Assembly (NCBI GenBank): GCA_900755895.1
Contig: CAAEIG010000111.1
Span: 1 to 34,157, forward strand
Reading direction: 5' to 3'
Length of the DNA: 34,157 nt
Source of the DNA: Clostridia bacterium
Lineage (GTDB): Bacteria; Bacillota; Clostridia; Oscillospirales; Acutalibacteraceae
Of this stretch, positions 1 through 8,032 are shown piece by piece. The notes under the pieces are model-generated. The model was not told where the DNA came from and searched no databases. It saw nothing but the letters and a program-made list of their open reading frames with translations. Numbering within the stretch: the stretch's first letter is position 1; the number at the start of each line of letters is the position of its first letter. The position numbers were made by a program, and so were the translations under genes.

Positions 1-264
1 GGAGATGAACAGGCAGACCACATCATCGCCGCTCTCCTGATAGGGCTTGAAGATCTCCTGGAACTGGGCCGGGGTGATCTGCGCCGTCTTGGGCAGCTCC
101 TGGGCTGCGGCCAGCTTCTCATAGAATTCCTCAGTGGTCAAATCAATGTTGGCCCGGAAGCTCTCATCCCCAAAGTTTACCGTGATGGGCAGCATCTCCA
201 CGCCCAGCTCTTCACAGCGCTTGAGGCTCAAATCACAGGAGCTGTCGGTCACAATCTTTACCAT
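1..264 (-). CDS. DegV family fatty-acid-binding protein, N-terminal part
   Basis: The frame starts at an ATG (262-264 on the complement) and runs off the left edge, leaving 88 residues. It begins MVKIVTDSSCDLS and continues with LPITVNFGDE and FYEKL, then LPKTAQITPAQF. These are the hallmarks of DegV-family proteins, which bind a fatty acid and, in FakA/FakB systems, present it to a fatty acid kinase for phospholipid synthesis. The C-terminal half lies outside the window, so completeness cannot be judged. A purine-rich stretch (AGTGGAAAT) precedes the ATG, and a good sigma-A promoter lies about 75 bp upstream. The family call is firm. The fatty-acid role is known for the family, not shown here. 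Confidence 0.88.
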   Translation of the reverse strand, partial: MVKIVTDSSCDLSLKRCEELGVEMLPITVNFGDESFRANIDLTTEEFYEKLAAAQELPKTAQITPAQFQEIFKPYQESGDDVVCLFIS

Positions 265-338
265 ATTATTTCCACTCTTTCTCTCAATCTCAAGGACTAA
301 AGCCGCCCTGGGTCAGCTTCCCGGCGCACTTCTCGGTT

Positions 339-367
339 ATTGTAACACATACCGGGGATAGGGTCAA
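339..367 (-). promoter_or_regulatory. Sigma-A type promoter for the DegV gene
   Basis: On the minus strand TTGACC (362-367) and TACAAT (339-344) are separated by exactly 17 bp. The -35 box overlaps the stop codon of the upstream membrane-protein gene, so the DegV gene can be transcribed independently. Confidence 0.6.
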
Positions 368-816
368 TATTTCCGGCTGTAATACAGCCAGCTTCCAAAT
401 CGCAACAGGACGCATGCCAACAGAGTGTAATACAAGGCGATGAACATATCCATATTATAGAGGCTGGTCACAAACACCGCCAGGGTCAGCCCCACTAGGA
501 TGAGATCCCCGCTGAGCTTGGCAGCCTTCTCCCCCACCAGGATCCGCCGCTCGTCCTGCTGCCAGCGGCTGTCCGATTCCAGCTTATCGGGATTGCGCAA
601 TTTTTTGCAGTTGAAGATCAGCCGCACGATCAGGTACAGCCAAAAGCCAAAAAACAGCACGCTCTGCATGGACCTGGCCTGGCTGGTCATGGTGCGGGGA
701 TCCGGAAAGAGCTCCTCCCAAAAAACGCCCACCACCACGTCTAAGATCAACATGAGCACTACGCCGATGCGCAGCCAGATATTCTCCCTTTTAATGCGTC
801 TGCGATACTCCTCCAT
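364..816 (-). CDS. Small four-helix membrane protein paired with HTH regulator
   Basis: A 150-residue integral membrane protein. Hydrophobic segments lie at about residues 13-33, 50-69, 101-120 and 122-146. Between helices 2 and 3 there is a polar loop with the sequence DERRILVGEKAAKLS (about 88-102). A DER...I..KA motif in this place is typical of small membrane proteins of the DUF2178/DUF6773 kind, which usually sit beside a YgzD-like regulator. Its start overlaps the end of the HTH gene by 26 bp, so the two are probably translated together and transcribed from the regulator's promoter. The biochemical function is unknown; the family name is a tentative memory-based assignment. Confidence 0.75.
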   Translation of the reverse strand: MEEYRRRIKRENIWLRIGVVLMLILDVVVGVFWEELFPDPRTMTSQARSMQSVLFFGFWLYLIVRLIFNCKKLRNPDKLESDSRWQQDERRILVGEKAAKLSGDLILVGLTLAVFVTSLYNMDMFIALYYTLLACVLLRFGSWLYYSRKY

Positions 817-1027
817 GGTGCACCTCTCCTTCCAGTTCTGAAAAGTCGAAGACCTCTTCGATGGTCAAGCCAAAATAGCGGGCAATTTTATACGCCAAGG
901 GCAGGGACGCCGTATACCTCCCCACCTCAATGGAGGTGATGGTCTGCCGGGTGGTGCCCACCGCCCGGGCCAATTCCTCCTGGGAGAGTTTCCTCTCCTT
1001 TCTCAGCTGGGGAATGTTTGTCTTCAC
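791..1027 (-). CDS. XRE/Cro-family HTH regulator (YgzD-like)
   Basis: A 78-residue protein that is almost entirely one helix-turn-helix domain. LRKERKLSQEELARAVGTTRQTITSIE covers helices 1-3 (about residues 8-34), followed by the YgzD-like sequence LAYKIARYFGLTIEEVF. I place the start at a GTG (complement of 1025-1027) because GGAAGGGGG lies just upstream; a longer open frame continues to 1288 but passes through the promoter. It is followed by an overlapping membrane-protein gene. The upstream region has a near-consensus promoter and two copies of a 12-bp repeat suited to autoregulation. Expected to be a DNA-binding repressor; the target and signal are unknown. Confidence 0.88.
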   Translation of the reverse strand: MKTNIPQLRKERKLSQEELARAVGTTRQTITSIEVGRYTASLPLAYKIARYFGLTIEEVFDFSELEGEVHHGGVSQTH

Positions 1028-1059
1028 TCTGTGCGCCCCCTTCCTATCAGCCACTTTTT

Positions 1060-1110
1060 GCAAAGTTTGCTTTGCGTTTTCAGTATAGTCTGCTTTGCAT
1101 AAAAAGTCAA
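1060..1110 (-). promoter_or_regulatory. Promoter and candidate operator of the HTH gene
   Basis: On the minus strand TTGACT (1105-1110), 17 bp and TATACT (1082-1087) form a strong promoter. A repeated motif GCAAAGCARACT lies at 1087-1098, in the spacer beside the -10 box, and at 1064-1075, downstream. The downstream copy lies in a perfect inverted repeat GCAAAG-CAAA-CTTTGC (1060-1075). This arrangement suits repression by the encoded HTH protein. Confidence 0.6.
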
Positions 1111-1145
1111 GTCCCAGGTCTTCTCCTCTTTCTCCCTGGTCGGAT

Positions 1146-1174
1146 TTGCAAAAGCACCTGGGAGTGTGTATAAT
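1146..1174 (+). promoter_or_regulatory. Sigma-A type promoter for glycosyltransferase/flippase genes
   Basis: TTGCAA (1146-1151), a 17-bp spacer and TATAAT (1169-1174). It lies 44 bp before the glycosyltransferase ATG and is divergent from the HTH promoter. Confidence 0.65.
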
Positions 1175-1217
1175 ACTTTCAAACAGATCGAATTTTCTGA
1201 AAAGGCAAGGTGTTTCT

Positions 1218-2201
1218 ATGCCAAAGGCAACGGTAATTGTGCCGGTATATAATGTAAAGAGCTTTTTGAAAAAATGTGTGGCTTCCATCTCGGCTCAGAC
1301 ATTGTCCGATTTCGAGCTGCTTCTTGTGGATGACGGTTCCACCGACGGAAGCGGAGACCTGTGTGACCAGCTGGCCCTGGAGGATTCCAGAATCCGAGTG
1401 ATCCACCAGGAAAACCAAGGCCTGGGCGGCGCCAGGAACACGGGTATCGCCGCCGCTCAGGGGGACTGGCTGCTTCTGGTGGACAGCGATGACTGGATCG
1501 AACCCCAGACCTTGGAGCGGACCGTGGCTGCCGGTGAGGAGCTGGGCGCTGAACTGGTGATGTTCGGCTACCGGTCCGTGGACGAAGAAGGGCACGTGCT
1601 GCAAACCTTCTTGGAGAACGTCCCCAAGGGCAAGGCTCTGTCCCTGACCCAACAGCCTGATCTGCTGCTGACAGCGCCCTCCGCCTGTGTGCGACTGTAC
1701 CGCCGGGATTTGCTGGAGCGCACGGAGATCCAGTTCCCGCCCCGTGTGTGGTACGAGGACATGCGCACTACGCCAAAGCTCATGGTCCAGGCGGAAAAGG
1801 TGGTTTTCTTGGACTTTGTGGGCTACAATTACTTCCAGAGGCGGGGTTCCATCACCAAAAACCAGAACGCCGACCGCAACGGCGAAATTCTGGATGCCTT
1901 TGACGACTTGCTGGACTACTTCCGCAAGGAGGGACTGTTCTCCCCTTACCGGGAGGAATTGTGTTACCTCACCCTGTTTCACGCCTACCTGACTGCCTCG
2001 GTGCGGGTGCTGCTCATTGAAAAAAAGCATCCCCTGCTGGCCCAGTTCCGGGAGTACCTGAAAACCCAGTTCCCGGACTACGCAAACTGCAAATACCTGG
2101 GCCGTCTGAGCAAAAGCCACAAGCTGCTGTTCCGGCTGCTGGAAATGCGCCAATACTGGCTGATCGCCCTGCTGTTCCGGCTCAAGGGCGGTCTGGGCTG
2201 A
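1218..2201 (+). CDS. Family 2 glycosyltransferase (GT-A fold)
   Basis: A 327-residue glycosyltransferase that probably transfers a sugar from a nucleotide donor to a growing cell-surface glycan. The N-terminus TVIVPVYNVKSFLKKCVASI, VDDGSTDGSGDLCD (about 38-50) and the metal-binding DSDDW (89-93) are classic GT2 motifs. WYEDMRTTPKLM in the middle matches the acceptor/base region of capsule-type GT2 enzymes. There are no transmembrane segments, so it should act on the cytoplasmic face. I chose the ATG at 1218, which follows AAGGCAAGG and lies downstream of the promoter; the open frame extends upstream without a protein-like sequence. A flippase gene follows after 13 bp, which suggests one operon. 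Donor and acceptor cannot be told. Confidence 0.9.
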   Translation: MPKATVIVPVYNVKSFLKKCVASISAQTLSDFELLLVDDGSTDGSGDLCDQLALEDSRIRVIHQENQGLGGARNTGIAAAQGDWLLLVDSDDWIEPQTLERTVAAGEELGAELVMFGYRSVDEEGHVLQTFLENVPKGKALSLTQQPDLLLTAPSACVRLYRRDLLERTEIQFPPRVWYEDMRTTPKLMVQAEKVVFLDFVGYNYFQRRGSITKNQNADRNGEILDAFDDLLDYFRKEGLFSPYREELCYLTLFHAYLTASVRVLLIEKKHPLLAQFREYLKTQFPDYANCKYLGRLSKSHKLLFRLLEMRQYWLIALLFRLKGGLG

Positions 2202-2214
2202 AAGGAGACGCGCT

Positions 2215-3498
2215 ATGGGACTAAAACAAAAACTGGGCAAGATTCGCCGGGGTGGCCTATTGGAAAACACCCTGATGCTCTACATTCTTCAGTTTTCCAA
2301 CATGGCCATGGGGTTGCTCACCCAGGGCTATCAGATGCGGGTGTTGGGTGTGGAGCTCATCGGTGTGTTGGGCGCGGCACAGTACGCCACCAACTTCTTC
2401 CAGATCCTCATTGACTTCGGCTTTATCTACTCTGCCACGGCCAAGGTCTCCCGCTTCCGGGAGGACAAGCAGGTACTGAACAAAGTGCTCACCTGCGTCA
2501 TCATCTCCAAGACGCTGTTTATGGCGCTGTCCTTTGGCATCCTGTTGGCCTTCATCGCCCCCTCTTTAGCGGATATGAGCCAGGTGATGGTGTATGTGTT
2601 CTATCTGCTCTCCGTCTGCACCTACGCACTGCTGCCGGACTTCATGTACCGGGGCTTGGAGCAGATGACCACCATCACAGTCCGGGCGGTGTCCATCAAG
2701 TTCTTTGCCACCATGATGATCTTCCTCTTTGTCCACCAGCCCCAGGACTACTACCGGGTGCCGCTGTTTACAGCCATCGGCAACATTGGCGCCATTGTGT
2801 TTGTCTATTGGCACCTGTTCACCAAGATGGGCGTGAGGTTCTGCGGGGTCTCCTGGCGGGAGGTCTGGGTGGAGCTCAAGGATTCCAGCCAGTTCTTTCT
2901 CTCTAAGGTGGCGGCCTCCATCAACTCCAACCTCAACGGCATCCTGCTGAGCACTGTGGCGGGCTCCGCAGCCACCGGACTTTACACCAACGCCGACAAG
3001 GTGATTGGTGCTGCCAAGAGCGGCATGTCCCCCATTGCGGACAGCCTCTATCCCCACATGATGAAGCACCGCAACTTTGGCCTCATCAAGAAAGCCATGC
3101 TTCTGGTCTACCCGGTGATCCTTTTGGGCTGCGCCATTGTGTTCATCTTTGCCGAGCCCTTGCTGGTGTTCTGGTTGGGAGCAGGAGGCTCTCAAGTGGT
3201 GCTTCCCCTGCGGCTGCTGATTCCCGTAGCAGTGTTCTCCTTCCCCAACTATGTGCTGGGCTATCCCACCATGGGCGCTATGGGATTGGCGAAGTTTGCG
3301 AATATCTCCGTGGTATTCGGCACCTTCATCTACTTGGCGGGCGTAGCTGTCATCTGGTTCACCTGCGGCATCAGCTTGGTCAGCCTGTGCCTGCTCACCG
3401 GTGTGACCGAGGGCAGCATTCTGGCGTTCCGGTTGGTGGTCATTGTGAAAAACCGCAAACTGATGGGGGCCGGTGCCAACGGAAAGTCCGACTCTTGA
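2215..3498 (+). CDS. Oligosaccharide flippase (Wzx/MOP-type polysaccharide exporter)
   Basis: A 427-residue, highly hydrophobic protein with about 12 membrane helices and the N-terminal pattern ENTLMLYILQFSNMAMGLLTQGYQMRVLG, typical of Wzx-like flippases of the MOP superfamily. Such proteins move lipid-linked glycans across the cytoplasmic membrane. KVAASINSNLNGILLSTVAGSAATGLYTNADKV in the middle is also characteristic. AAAGGAG lies 7 bp before the ATG. Together with the preceding glycosyltransferase it forms a minimal surface-glycan pair; no polymerase or other glycosyltransferases are adjacent, so the substrate is open. A small hairpin (3506-3522) follows but lacks a convincing T tract, and the next gene has its own promoter. 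Confidence 0.88.
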   Translation: MGLKQKLGKIRRGGLLENTLMLYILQFSNMAMGLLTQGYQMRVLGVELIGVLGAAQYATNFFQILIDFGFIYSATAKVSRFREDKQVLNKVLTCVIISKTLFMALSFGILLAFIAPSLADMSQVMVYVFYLLSVCTYALLPDFMYRGLEQMTTITVRAVSIKFFATMMIFLFVHQPQDYYRVPLFTAIGNIGAIVFVYWHLFTKMGVRFCGVSWREVWVELKDSSQFFLSKVAASINSNLNGILLSTVAGSAATGLYTNADKVIGAAKSGMSPIADSLYPHMMKHRNFGLIKKAMLLVYPVILLGCAIVFIFAEPLLVFWLGAGGSQVVLPLRLLIPVAVFSFPNYVLGYPTMGAMGLAKFANISVVFGTFIYLAGVAVIWFTCGISLVSLCLLTGVTEGSILAFRLVVIVKNRKLMGAGANGKSDS

Positions 3499-3536
3499 TA
3501 TCTGGCGTGATGTTTTTTCACGTTTCCTGCACTTTC

Positions 3537-3565
3537 TTGTTCTTTGTATGGAAAGTCACTATAAT
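3537..3565 (+). promoter_or_regulatory. Sigma-A type promoter for the DUF4364 gene
   Basis: TTGTTC (3537-3542), a 17-bp spacer and TATAAT (3560-3565), 36 bp before the ATG at 3602. Confidence 0.6.
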
Positions 3566-3601
3566 AAAACCAGTTCTTTGGTGAAGAAAGGACCGTTCTC
3601 C

Positions 3602-4186
3602 ATGAAGCAAGACGCTTTTTCCGCCGGCGTGGAACCCGGTGGACTTTGGCACAAAAACGATATCCGCATCTTGCTGTGCTATATTTTAGCAAGCGTTGGC
3701 GCGCCTCTTTCCCGACAGGACTTGACCGGTATCATTCAGCGCAAAGGTCTGGCCAATTACTTTGAATCGGAAGACGCCTTGGCCTCTCTGGTGGCCCAGG
3801 GTAATGTCACCCAGGACGGTGCCGGGAACTTTACCGTCACTCCTGCCGGCCGTGAGATCGCCCGCTCTTTGGACGCCGCACTGCCTCTCTCCGTGCGGGA
3901 CAAAGCCTTGGAAGCCGCTTACGCGCTGCTGTCCCAAGCAAAGGTCGAGAGAGAGAATCAGGTGGAGGTCCGAAAAACAAAAAAAGGATATCAAATCACC
4001 TGTCACATTTCCGGAGGGGATATGGATTTGATGGCCGTTTCCCTCTATGCCCCGGACAAGGCTCAGATGGAGCTGATCAAAAAACGGTTTTACCAGGATC
4101 CCGAAGGCATTTACCAACTGGTGTTGGCCGCATTTACCGGAGATCGGGAACTGGCCAAAGAATACTTTCAAGAACGGAATGAATAA
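3602..4186 (+). CDS. DUF4364 family protein (winged-helix-like)
   Basis: A 194-residue soluble protein. The N-terminal part (WHKNDIRILLCYILASVGAPLSRQDLTGIIQRKGLANYF, about 20-58) followed by LVAQGNVTQD and FTVTPAGREIARSL matches the DUF4364 pattern found across Clostridia. That pattern resembles a winged helix, with a beta-wing at NFTVTPAG. The C-terminal half (about 110-194) is a mixed alpha/beta domain of unknown role. The ATG follows AAAGGA at good spacing. The next gene, a dockerin protein, begins 31 bp downstream with no terminator between them, so the two are probably co-transcribed. A regulatory role is an inference from fold only. Confidence 0.82.
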   Translation: MKQDAFSAGVEPGGLWHKNDIRILLCYILASVGAPLSRQDLTGIIQRKGLANYFESEDALASLVAQGNVTQDGAGNFTVTPAGREIARSLDAALPLSVRDKALEAAYALLSQAKVERENQVEVRKTKKGYQITCHISGGDMDLMAVSLYAPDKAQMELIKKRFYQDPEGIYQLVLAAFTGDRELAKEYFQERNE

Positions 4187-4217
4187 GGGCAATACCCACA
4201 GAAGGGAGGAGCAAGGT

Positions 4218-5684
4218 ATGGGGAAAATCCGCAAATACCTTCGCACCTCCCTCTCTTTTTGTGTGTTGTTCTTAATGCTGTGCATGTTGGCGTTTTTGGG
4301 AAGCACAGGTCCCAGCCCTGTTAAGGTGGCTCAAATCCCCAAGGGCGGAGAGCTGTTGCTGTTTGCCGAATGGCAGGACTCCTGCCTGGTGGCCTTTACC
4401 GGCGAGGAGCTTGGCACCGGTGGAGTTCTCGTGCTGGACAGCACCACTGGCAGTACCAAGGCCTACCGGTCCTTTTCCCAAGGGCAGGCTCTTTGGGCGG
4501 GTCAGCGGGGCGACTTTCTTTTCACCGTGGAGGAAACTGACGGAAACCCAATTCTCGTCCAGCTGTCCCTGCCCAATCTCTCTGTGCTCTCCTCCCAGCC
4601 TTTACCGGTCACCCCGGAATCCTACGATCTGTTTGACTGCGATGGAGAGGGTCGGATCTATTACACCCAGAACGGAACCCTGTGGACTTCCACGTTACAG
4701 GGAGATTCCCAGAACTTGGGCCTATCTCCCCTTTTCTTCGAGATCACACCTGGAGGTACCTGCGTTGCTTCCGGCGACTGGGGCGTCTCTTGGGGAGCGT
4801 CCGGCAATCCGGAGGCTTGGAAGCAAAGCGATGCCAGTGCCTCGGGCCCCTTTTGCTTGTTGGGTGAGTCCTATTTTCTCGCTGATCTCTTTGGAACAAT
4901 TTATCAACTGGGCACAGAGGAGCTGTTTATGGTGGGGACTGCCACCCTGCCTGACAATCCCCTTTACTGCGCAATGGATCGGGACGGGAACGTGCTCACG
5001 CTGAACGGTGGTCAAGTGATCTGCTCTACTTTGGACGGGGAACAGGTGAATTCCCTTGCTCTGAGCGGAAACCCACTGGCTGTCTGTGGCAACGGTGCTC
5101 TGACGGAGGACCAGGACGCTTTTTGGTTTACGCCCCTGCAGTTCTACCAACCTTCCACCCCCACACCCAGCCCGGAGACTACTCCCACCCCAGAGCCTTC
5201 TCCCTCTCTGACACCTACACCCACGCCGACTCCTGCGCCTCCCCCTTCACCAGGGCCTTCCCCTTCTTTGTCACCTTCTCCCAGTCCGGGAATCTCTCCC
5301 TCCCCGTCCCCTTCTCCGTCTTCCTCTCCATCGGAGGAAGTGGTCATAGAAGGTGACACTTTGCTGGTACATGCCGGAATGACAGCCTCTCAACTGCGGA
5401 CCTACTTTGTGCCGGATGCCATTGAAATCTGCCGTCCTGACGGCACCGCCATTACCGAGGGCAGGCTCTGCACTGGGATGACGGCGGATTCCTACACAGT
5501 GGTTGTACTGGGTGACTGCGACGGAAGCGGCAATGTGACTTCTTCGGACTTGCGGCAGTCCCAAACACTGCTGCTGGAATCCACCTCTGTGGACAGCCCC
5601 TATCGCCGGGCTGCTGATTTGAACGGCGACCACTTGATTTCAACGGAAGATCTGGTGCTTTTAAACCAGTGGATTTCCGACTAA
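4218..5684 (+). CDS. Surface protein with type I dockerin and Pro/Ser/Thr linker
   Basis: A 488-residue exported protein. Basic residues followed by a hydrophobic helix (about 9-27) make a signal anchor or signal peptide. Residues about 40-310 hold repeated beta-strand blades resembling a beta-propeller. A Pro/Ser/Thr-rich linker covers about 312-373. Next comes a small beta domain (DTLLVHAGMTASQLRTYF...) and a C-terminal dockerin (about 432-488) with two EF-hand-like calcium loops, DCDGSGNVTSSD (433-444) and DLNGDHLISTED (467-478). Dockerins bind cohesins in cellulosomes, but this small-domain-plus-dockerin end is also common in surface proteins of gut Oscillospiraceae that lack cellulosomes. 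The ATG was chosen for the GGGAGGAG upstream. No catalytic domain is recognisable. Confidence 0.85.
   Translation: MGKIRKYLRTSLSFCVLFLMLCMLAFLGSTGPSPVKVAQIPKGGELLLFAEWQDSCLVAFTGEELGTGGVLVLDSTTGSTKAYRSFSQGQALWAGQRGDFLFTVEETDGNPILVQLSLPNLSVLSSQPLPVTPESYDLFDCDGEGRIYYTQNGTLWTSTLQGDSQNLGLSPLFFEITPGGTCVASGDWGVSWGASGNPEAWKQSDASASGPFCLLGESYFLADLFGTIYQLGTEELFMVGTATLPDNPLYCAMDRDGNVLTLNGGQVICSTLDGEQVNSLALSGNPLAVCGNGALTEDQDAFWFTPLQFYQPSTPTPSPETTPTPEPSPSLTPTPTPTPAPPPSPGPSPSLSPSPSPGISPSPSPSPSSSPSEEVVIEGDTLLVHAGMTASQLRTYFVPDAIEICRPDGTAITEGRLCTGMTADSYTVVVLGDCDGSGNVTSSDLRQSQTLLLESTSVDSPYRRAADLNGDHLISTEDLVLLNQWISD
5151..5336 (+). repeat. Low-complexity Pro/Ser/Thr linker-coding repeat
   Basis: Tandem, imperfect CCN-TCN/ACN codons encode TPTP, SPSP and PSPS runs (about 62 residues). 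It is a flexible extracellular spacer between the propeller-like domain and the dockerin end, and is prone to length change by slippage. Confidence 0.85.
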
Positions 5685-5692
5685 AAAACGGG

Positions 5693-5721
5693 TTGTATAG
5701 CCCCGTCTTCTGTGATAAGAT
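5693..5721 (+). promoter_or_regulatory. Promoter for the alpha-galactosidase gene
   Basis: TTGTAT (5693-5698), a 17-bp spacer and TAAGAT (5716-5721), lying between the dockerin gene stop and the alpha-galactosidase ATG. The boxes are imperfect, as is common in regulated sugar genes. I see no clear CcpA site. Confidence 0.45.
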
Positions 5722-5771
5722 AAGCTCGTTTCTACCTGTTGGTCAATTCTTTTGGAAAGGAGTTCTTCCTT

Positions 5772-7952
5772 ATGCCTATTACCTATTATCCGGAACACCG
5801 TCTGTTCAAGCTGGATACCTCTCTCTCCACCTATGCCTTTCAGGTCTATGACGAGGGGTATTTGATCCACCTGTACAGCGGCGGGAAAATCCCGGACACA
5901 GACCTCTCCTACCTGATGTTTCGGGGAACCTTTGCCTCTTTCAACCCCTCCAACCCCAAGATAGAGGACCCCTTCTTCTCCCCGGACATTGCTCCCATGG
6001 AATACCCCACCAACGGTGCCGGAGATTACCGCATCGCTGCCCTCTCCGCCCGGAACAGCAATGGGGATTCCGTCACAGATGTGCGGTATGTTGCCCACCG
6101 GATCTACGATGGCAAGCCCGCTCTGCCCGGCCTGCCCGCCACCTTTGACCGAGAAGGCCAAGCCCAGACCCTGGAAGTGGACACTGTGGACGCCGTCACC
6201 GGACTGAAAGCCACCCTGCTCTACACCGTATTCCAGGACTATCCCGTCATGGCCAAGAGCGTTCGCCTGGAGAACACCGGCTCCGCCCCCCTCACTCTGG
6301 AGCGGGCCTACAGCTCCTGCCTGGAACTGCCCACTATGGATCTGGACATGGTCCACGTCTACGGCAAGTGGAACAAGGAGAACACCACTGTGCGCCACCC
6401 CCTGCAGCAGGGGATCCAGGGCTTGCAGTCCCTGCGGGGTATGACCGGCCACGGCGCCAACCCCATGCTGGCACTGCCCCAGCACACCGCCACTGAAGAA
6501 CAGGGCGAAGTGTGGGGCTTGAATTTAGTCTATAGCGGCAACTTCTCCATTGAGGTGGAAGTGGACACCCAGGGCTGTCCCCGGGTGCTCATGGGCATCA
6601 ATCCCACGGATTTCCGCTGGCGCTTGGAGCCCGGCGAGACCTTCCAGACACCGGAAGCAGTGCTGGTCTACTCCAACACTGGATTGGGCGGTATGAGCCG
6701 CACCTTCCATCACTTCTATCTGGATCACCTGTGCCGCAGCACTTGGACCAAAAAGGAACGCCCCCTGCTGATCAACAGCTGGGAAGCCGCCTTCTTTGAC
6801 TTTGACGATGACAAACTGGTGGCCTTTGCCAAGGAGGCCAAGGAGCTGGGCATCGACCTGCTGGTGATGGATGACGGCTGGTTTGGCAACCGCTTTGACG
6901 ACCATCGCGCTCTGGGCGACTGGTGGGTCAACGAGGACAAGCTCAAAGGCGGCCTGGCCCATTTGATTCAGAGGGTAAATGACCTGGGCGTGCAGTTCGG
7001 CATCTGGTACGAGCCGGAGATGATCTCCCCGGACAGCGACCTCTACCGGGCTCATCCGGATTGGGCTATCTGCGCCAAGGGCCGGGACAAGTCCCTGGCA
7101 CGGCAGCAGTGCGTGCTGGACATGACCCGTCAGGACGTGCGGGATAACATCTTCCAGCAGATGTACGATGTGATCTCCAAGAACAACATCGCCTACATCA
7201 AGTGGGACTGCAACCGCAATATCACCGAAGCTGCCAGCGCTCAGCTGCCCCCGGAGCGTCAGGGAGAATTCTTCCACCGGTATGTGTTGGGCGTCTATGA
7301 CCTGATGGACCGCATCACCACCACCTTCCCGGATATTCTGCTGGAGAACTGTTCCGGCGGCGGCGGCCGGTTTGATCCCGGTATGCTCTACTACTCTCCC
7401 CAGATCTGGACCAGCGATAACACCGATCCCATCGAGCGGCTGAGCATTCAATTCGGTGCTTCCCTGTGCTATCCCATGTCCTCCATGGGCGCTCACGTCT
7501 CTGCCAACCGTCGGGCCGGTATCGACACCCGGGCTGCAGTGGCTCTGTGCGGCACCTTTGGCTATGAGCTGGATCCTCGCAAGCTCACCCAGGAAGAGCG
7601 GGAAGCTGTGAAGCGGCAGGTGGCCGACTATCACAAGTACTACAACCTCACTCACTACGGCGATTTCTACCGCATTACCGCCCCCACAGAGAACCCCTTC
7701 TTCTGCGATTGGGCCTTTGTCAGCCCGGACAAGAGCGAAGCTCTGTTCACCCGAGTGGTTATGCGCCAGCCTATCAACCGCTATCAGCCTGTGCGACTGA
7801 CAGGCCTTGACCCGGAGAAGCTCTACACCGACGAAGAAACCGGTCGGGTGTACTCTGGCGCGCTGTTGATGCACGCCGGCCTGGATCTCTCCCTCTATGA
7901 TTTGGGGATCAAAGACGGCAGCTGTGTGGTAAAGCATTTTATTGCACAGTAA
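5772..7952 (+). CDS. Alpha-galactosidase, glycoside hydrolase family 36
   Basis: A 726-residue enzyme that hydrolyses terminal alpha-1,6-galactose from melibiose, raffinose-family sugars and galactomannan fragments. The length and domain order (N-terminal beta-sandwich, central barrel from about 330, C-terminal beta domain) match Gram-positive GH36 enzymes. The catalytic nucleophile is D479 in KWDCNR and the acid/base is D549 in SDNTD; LVMDDGWFG and WYEPEMI are also family signatures. No signal peptide is present, so it acts in the cytosol on imported oligosaccharides. I chose the ATG at 5772 because GGAAAGGAG lies 8 bp upstream. No transporter or regulator is adjacent. No terminator is visible before the tRNA promoter that follows. 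Confidence 0.96.
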   Translation: MPITYYPEHRLFKLDTSLSTYAFQVYDEGYLIHLYSGGKIPDTDLSYLMFRGTFASFNPSNPKIEDPFFSPDIAPMEYPTNGAGDYRIAALSARNSNGDSVTDVRYVAHRIYDGKPALPGLPATFDREGQAQTLEVDTVDAVTGLKATLLYTVFQDYPVMAKSVRLENTGSAPLTLERAYSSCLELPTMDLDMVHVYGKWNKENTTVRHPLQQGIQGLQSLRGMTGHGANPMLALPQHTATEEQGEVWGLNLVYSGNFSIEVEVDTQGCPRVLMGINPTDFRWRLEPGETFQTPEAVLVYSNTGLGGMSRTFHHFYLDHLCRSTWTKKERPLLINSWEAAFFDFDDDKLVAFAKEAKELGIDLLVMDDGWFGNRFDDHRALGDWWVNEDKLKGGLAHLIQRVNDLGVQFGIWYEPEMISPDSDLYRAHPDWAICAKGRDKSLARQQCVLDMTRQDVRDNIFQQMYDVISKNNIAYIKWDCNRNITEAASAQLPPERQGEFFHRYVLGVYDLMDRITTTFPDILLENCSGGGGRFDPGMLYYSPQIWTSDNTDPIERLSIQFGASLCYPMSSMGAHVSANRRAGIDTRAAVALCGTFGYELDPRKLTQEEREAVKRQVADYHKYYNLTHYGDFYRITAPTENPFFCDWAFVSPDKSEALFTRVVMRQPINRYQPVRLTGLDPEKLYTDEETGRVYSGALLMHAGLDLSLYDLGIKDGSCVVKHFIAQ

Positions 7953-7968
7953 GTTCCCCATTTTCCCA

Positions 7969-7997
7969 TTGACAGACTGCATTTTCCTTGCTATAAT
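7969..7997 (+). promoter_or_regulatory. Consensus sigma-A promoter of tRNA-Lys
   Basis: A perfect TTGACA (7969-7974), 17 bp and a perfect TATAAT (7992-7997), just after the alpha-galactosidase stop. Confidence 0.85.
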
Positions 7998-8032
7998 ATA
8001 TAAGCTGTTTGGATTCCATACAGCTTATATAT
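7996..8032. repeat. 37-bp near-perfect palindrome abutting the tRNA 5' end
   Basis: Arms of 13 bp (7996-8008 and 8020-8032) match perfectly. After one T/T mismatch (8009/8019) the match resumes with TGGA-T-TCCA (8010-8018), centred on 8014. The palindrome starts on the last two bases of the -10 box and ends on the base before the first tRNA nucleotide. Confidence 0.85.

Noticed and set aside
3506..3522. CGTGA/TCACG hairpin after the flippase gene as a terminator
   Set aside because: The stem is only 5 bp and the T run lies in the loop, not after the stem.
5661..7982. Long frames antisense to the alpha-galactosidase gene
   Set aside because: The GH36 gene is intact with both catalytic residues; the antisense frames look like GC-skew shadows.
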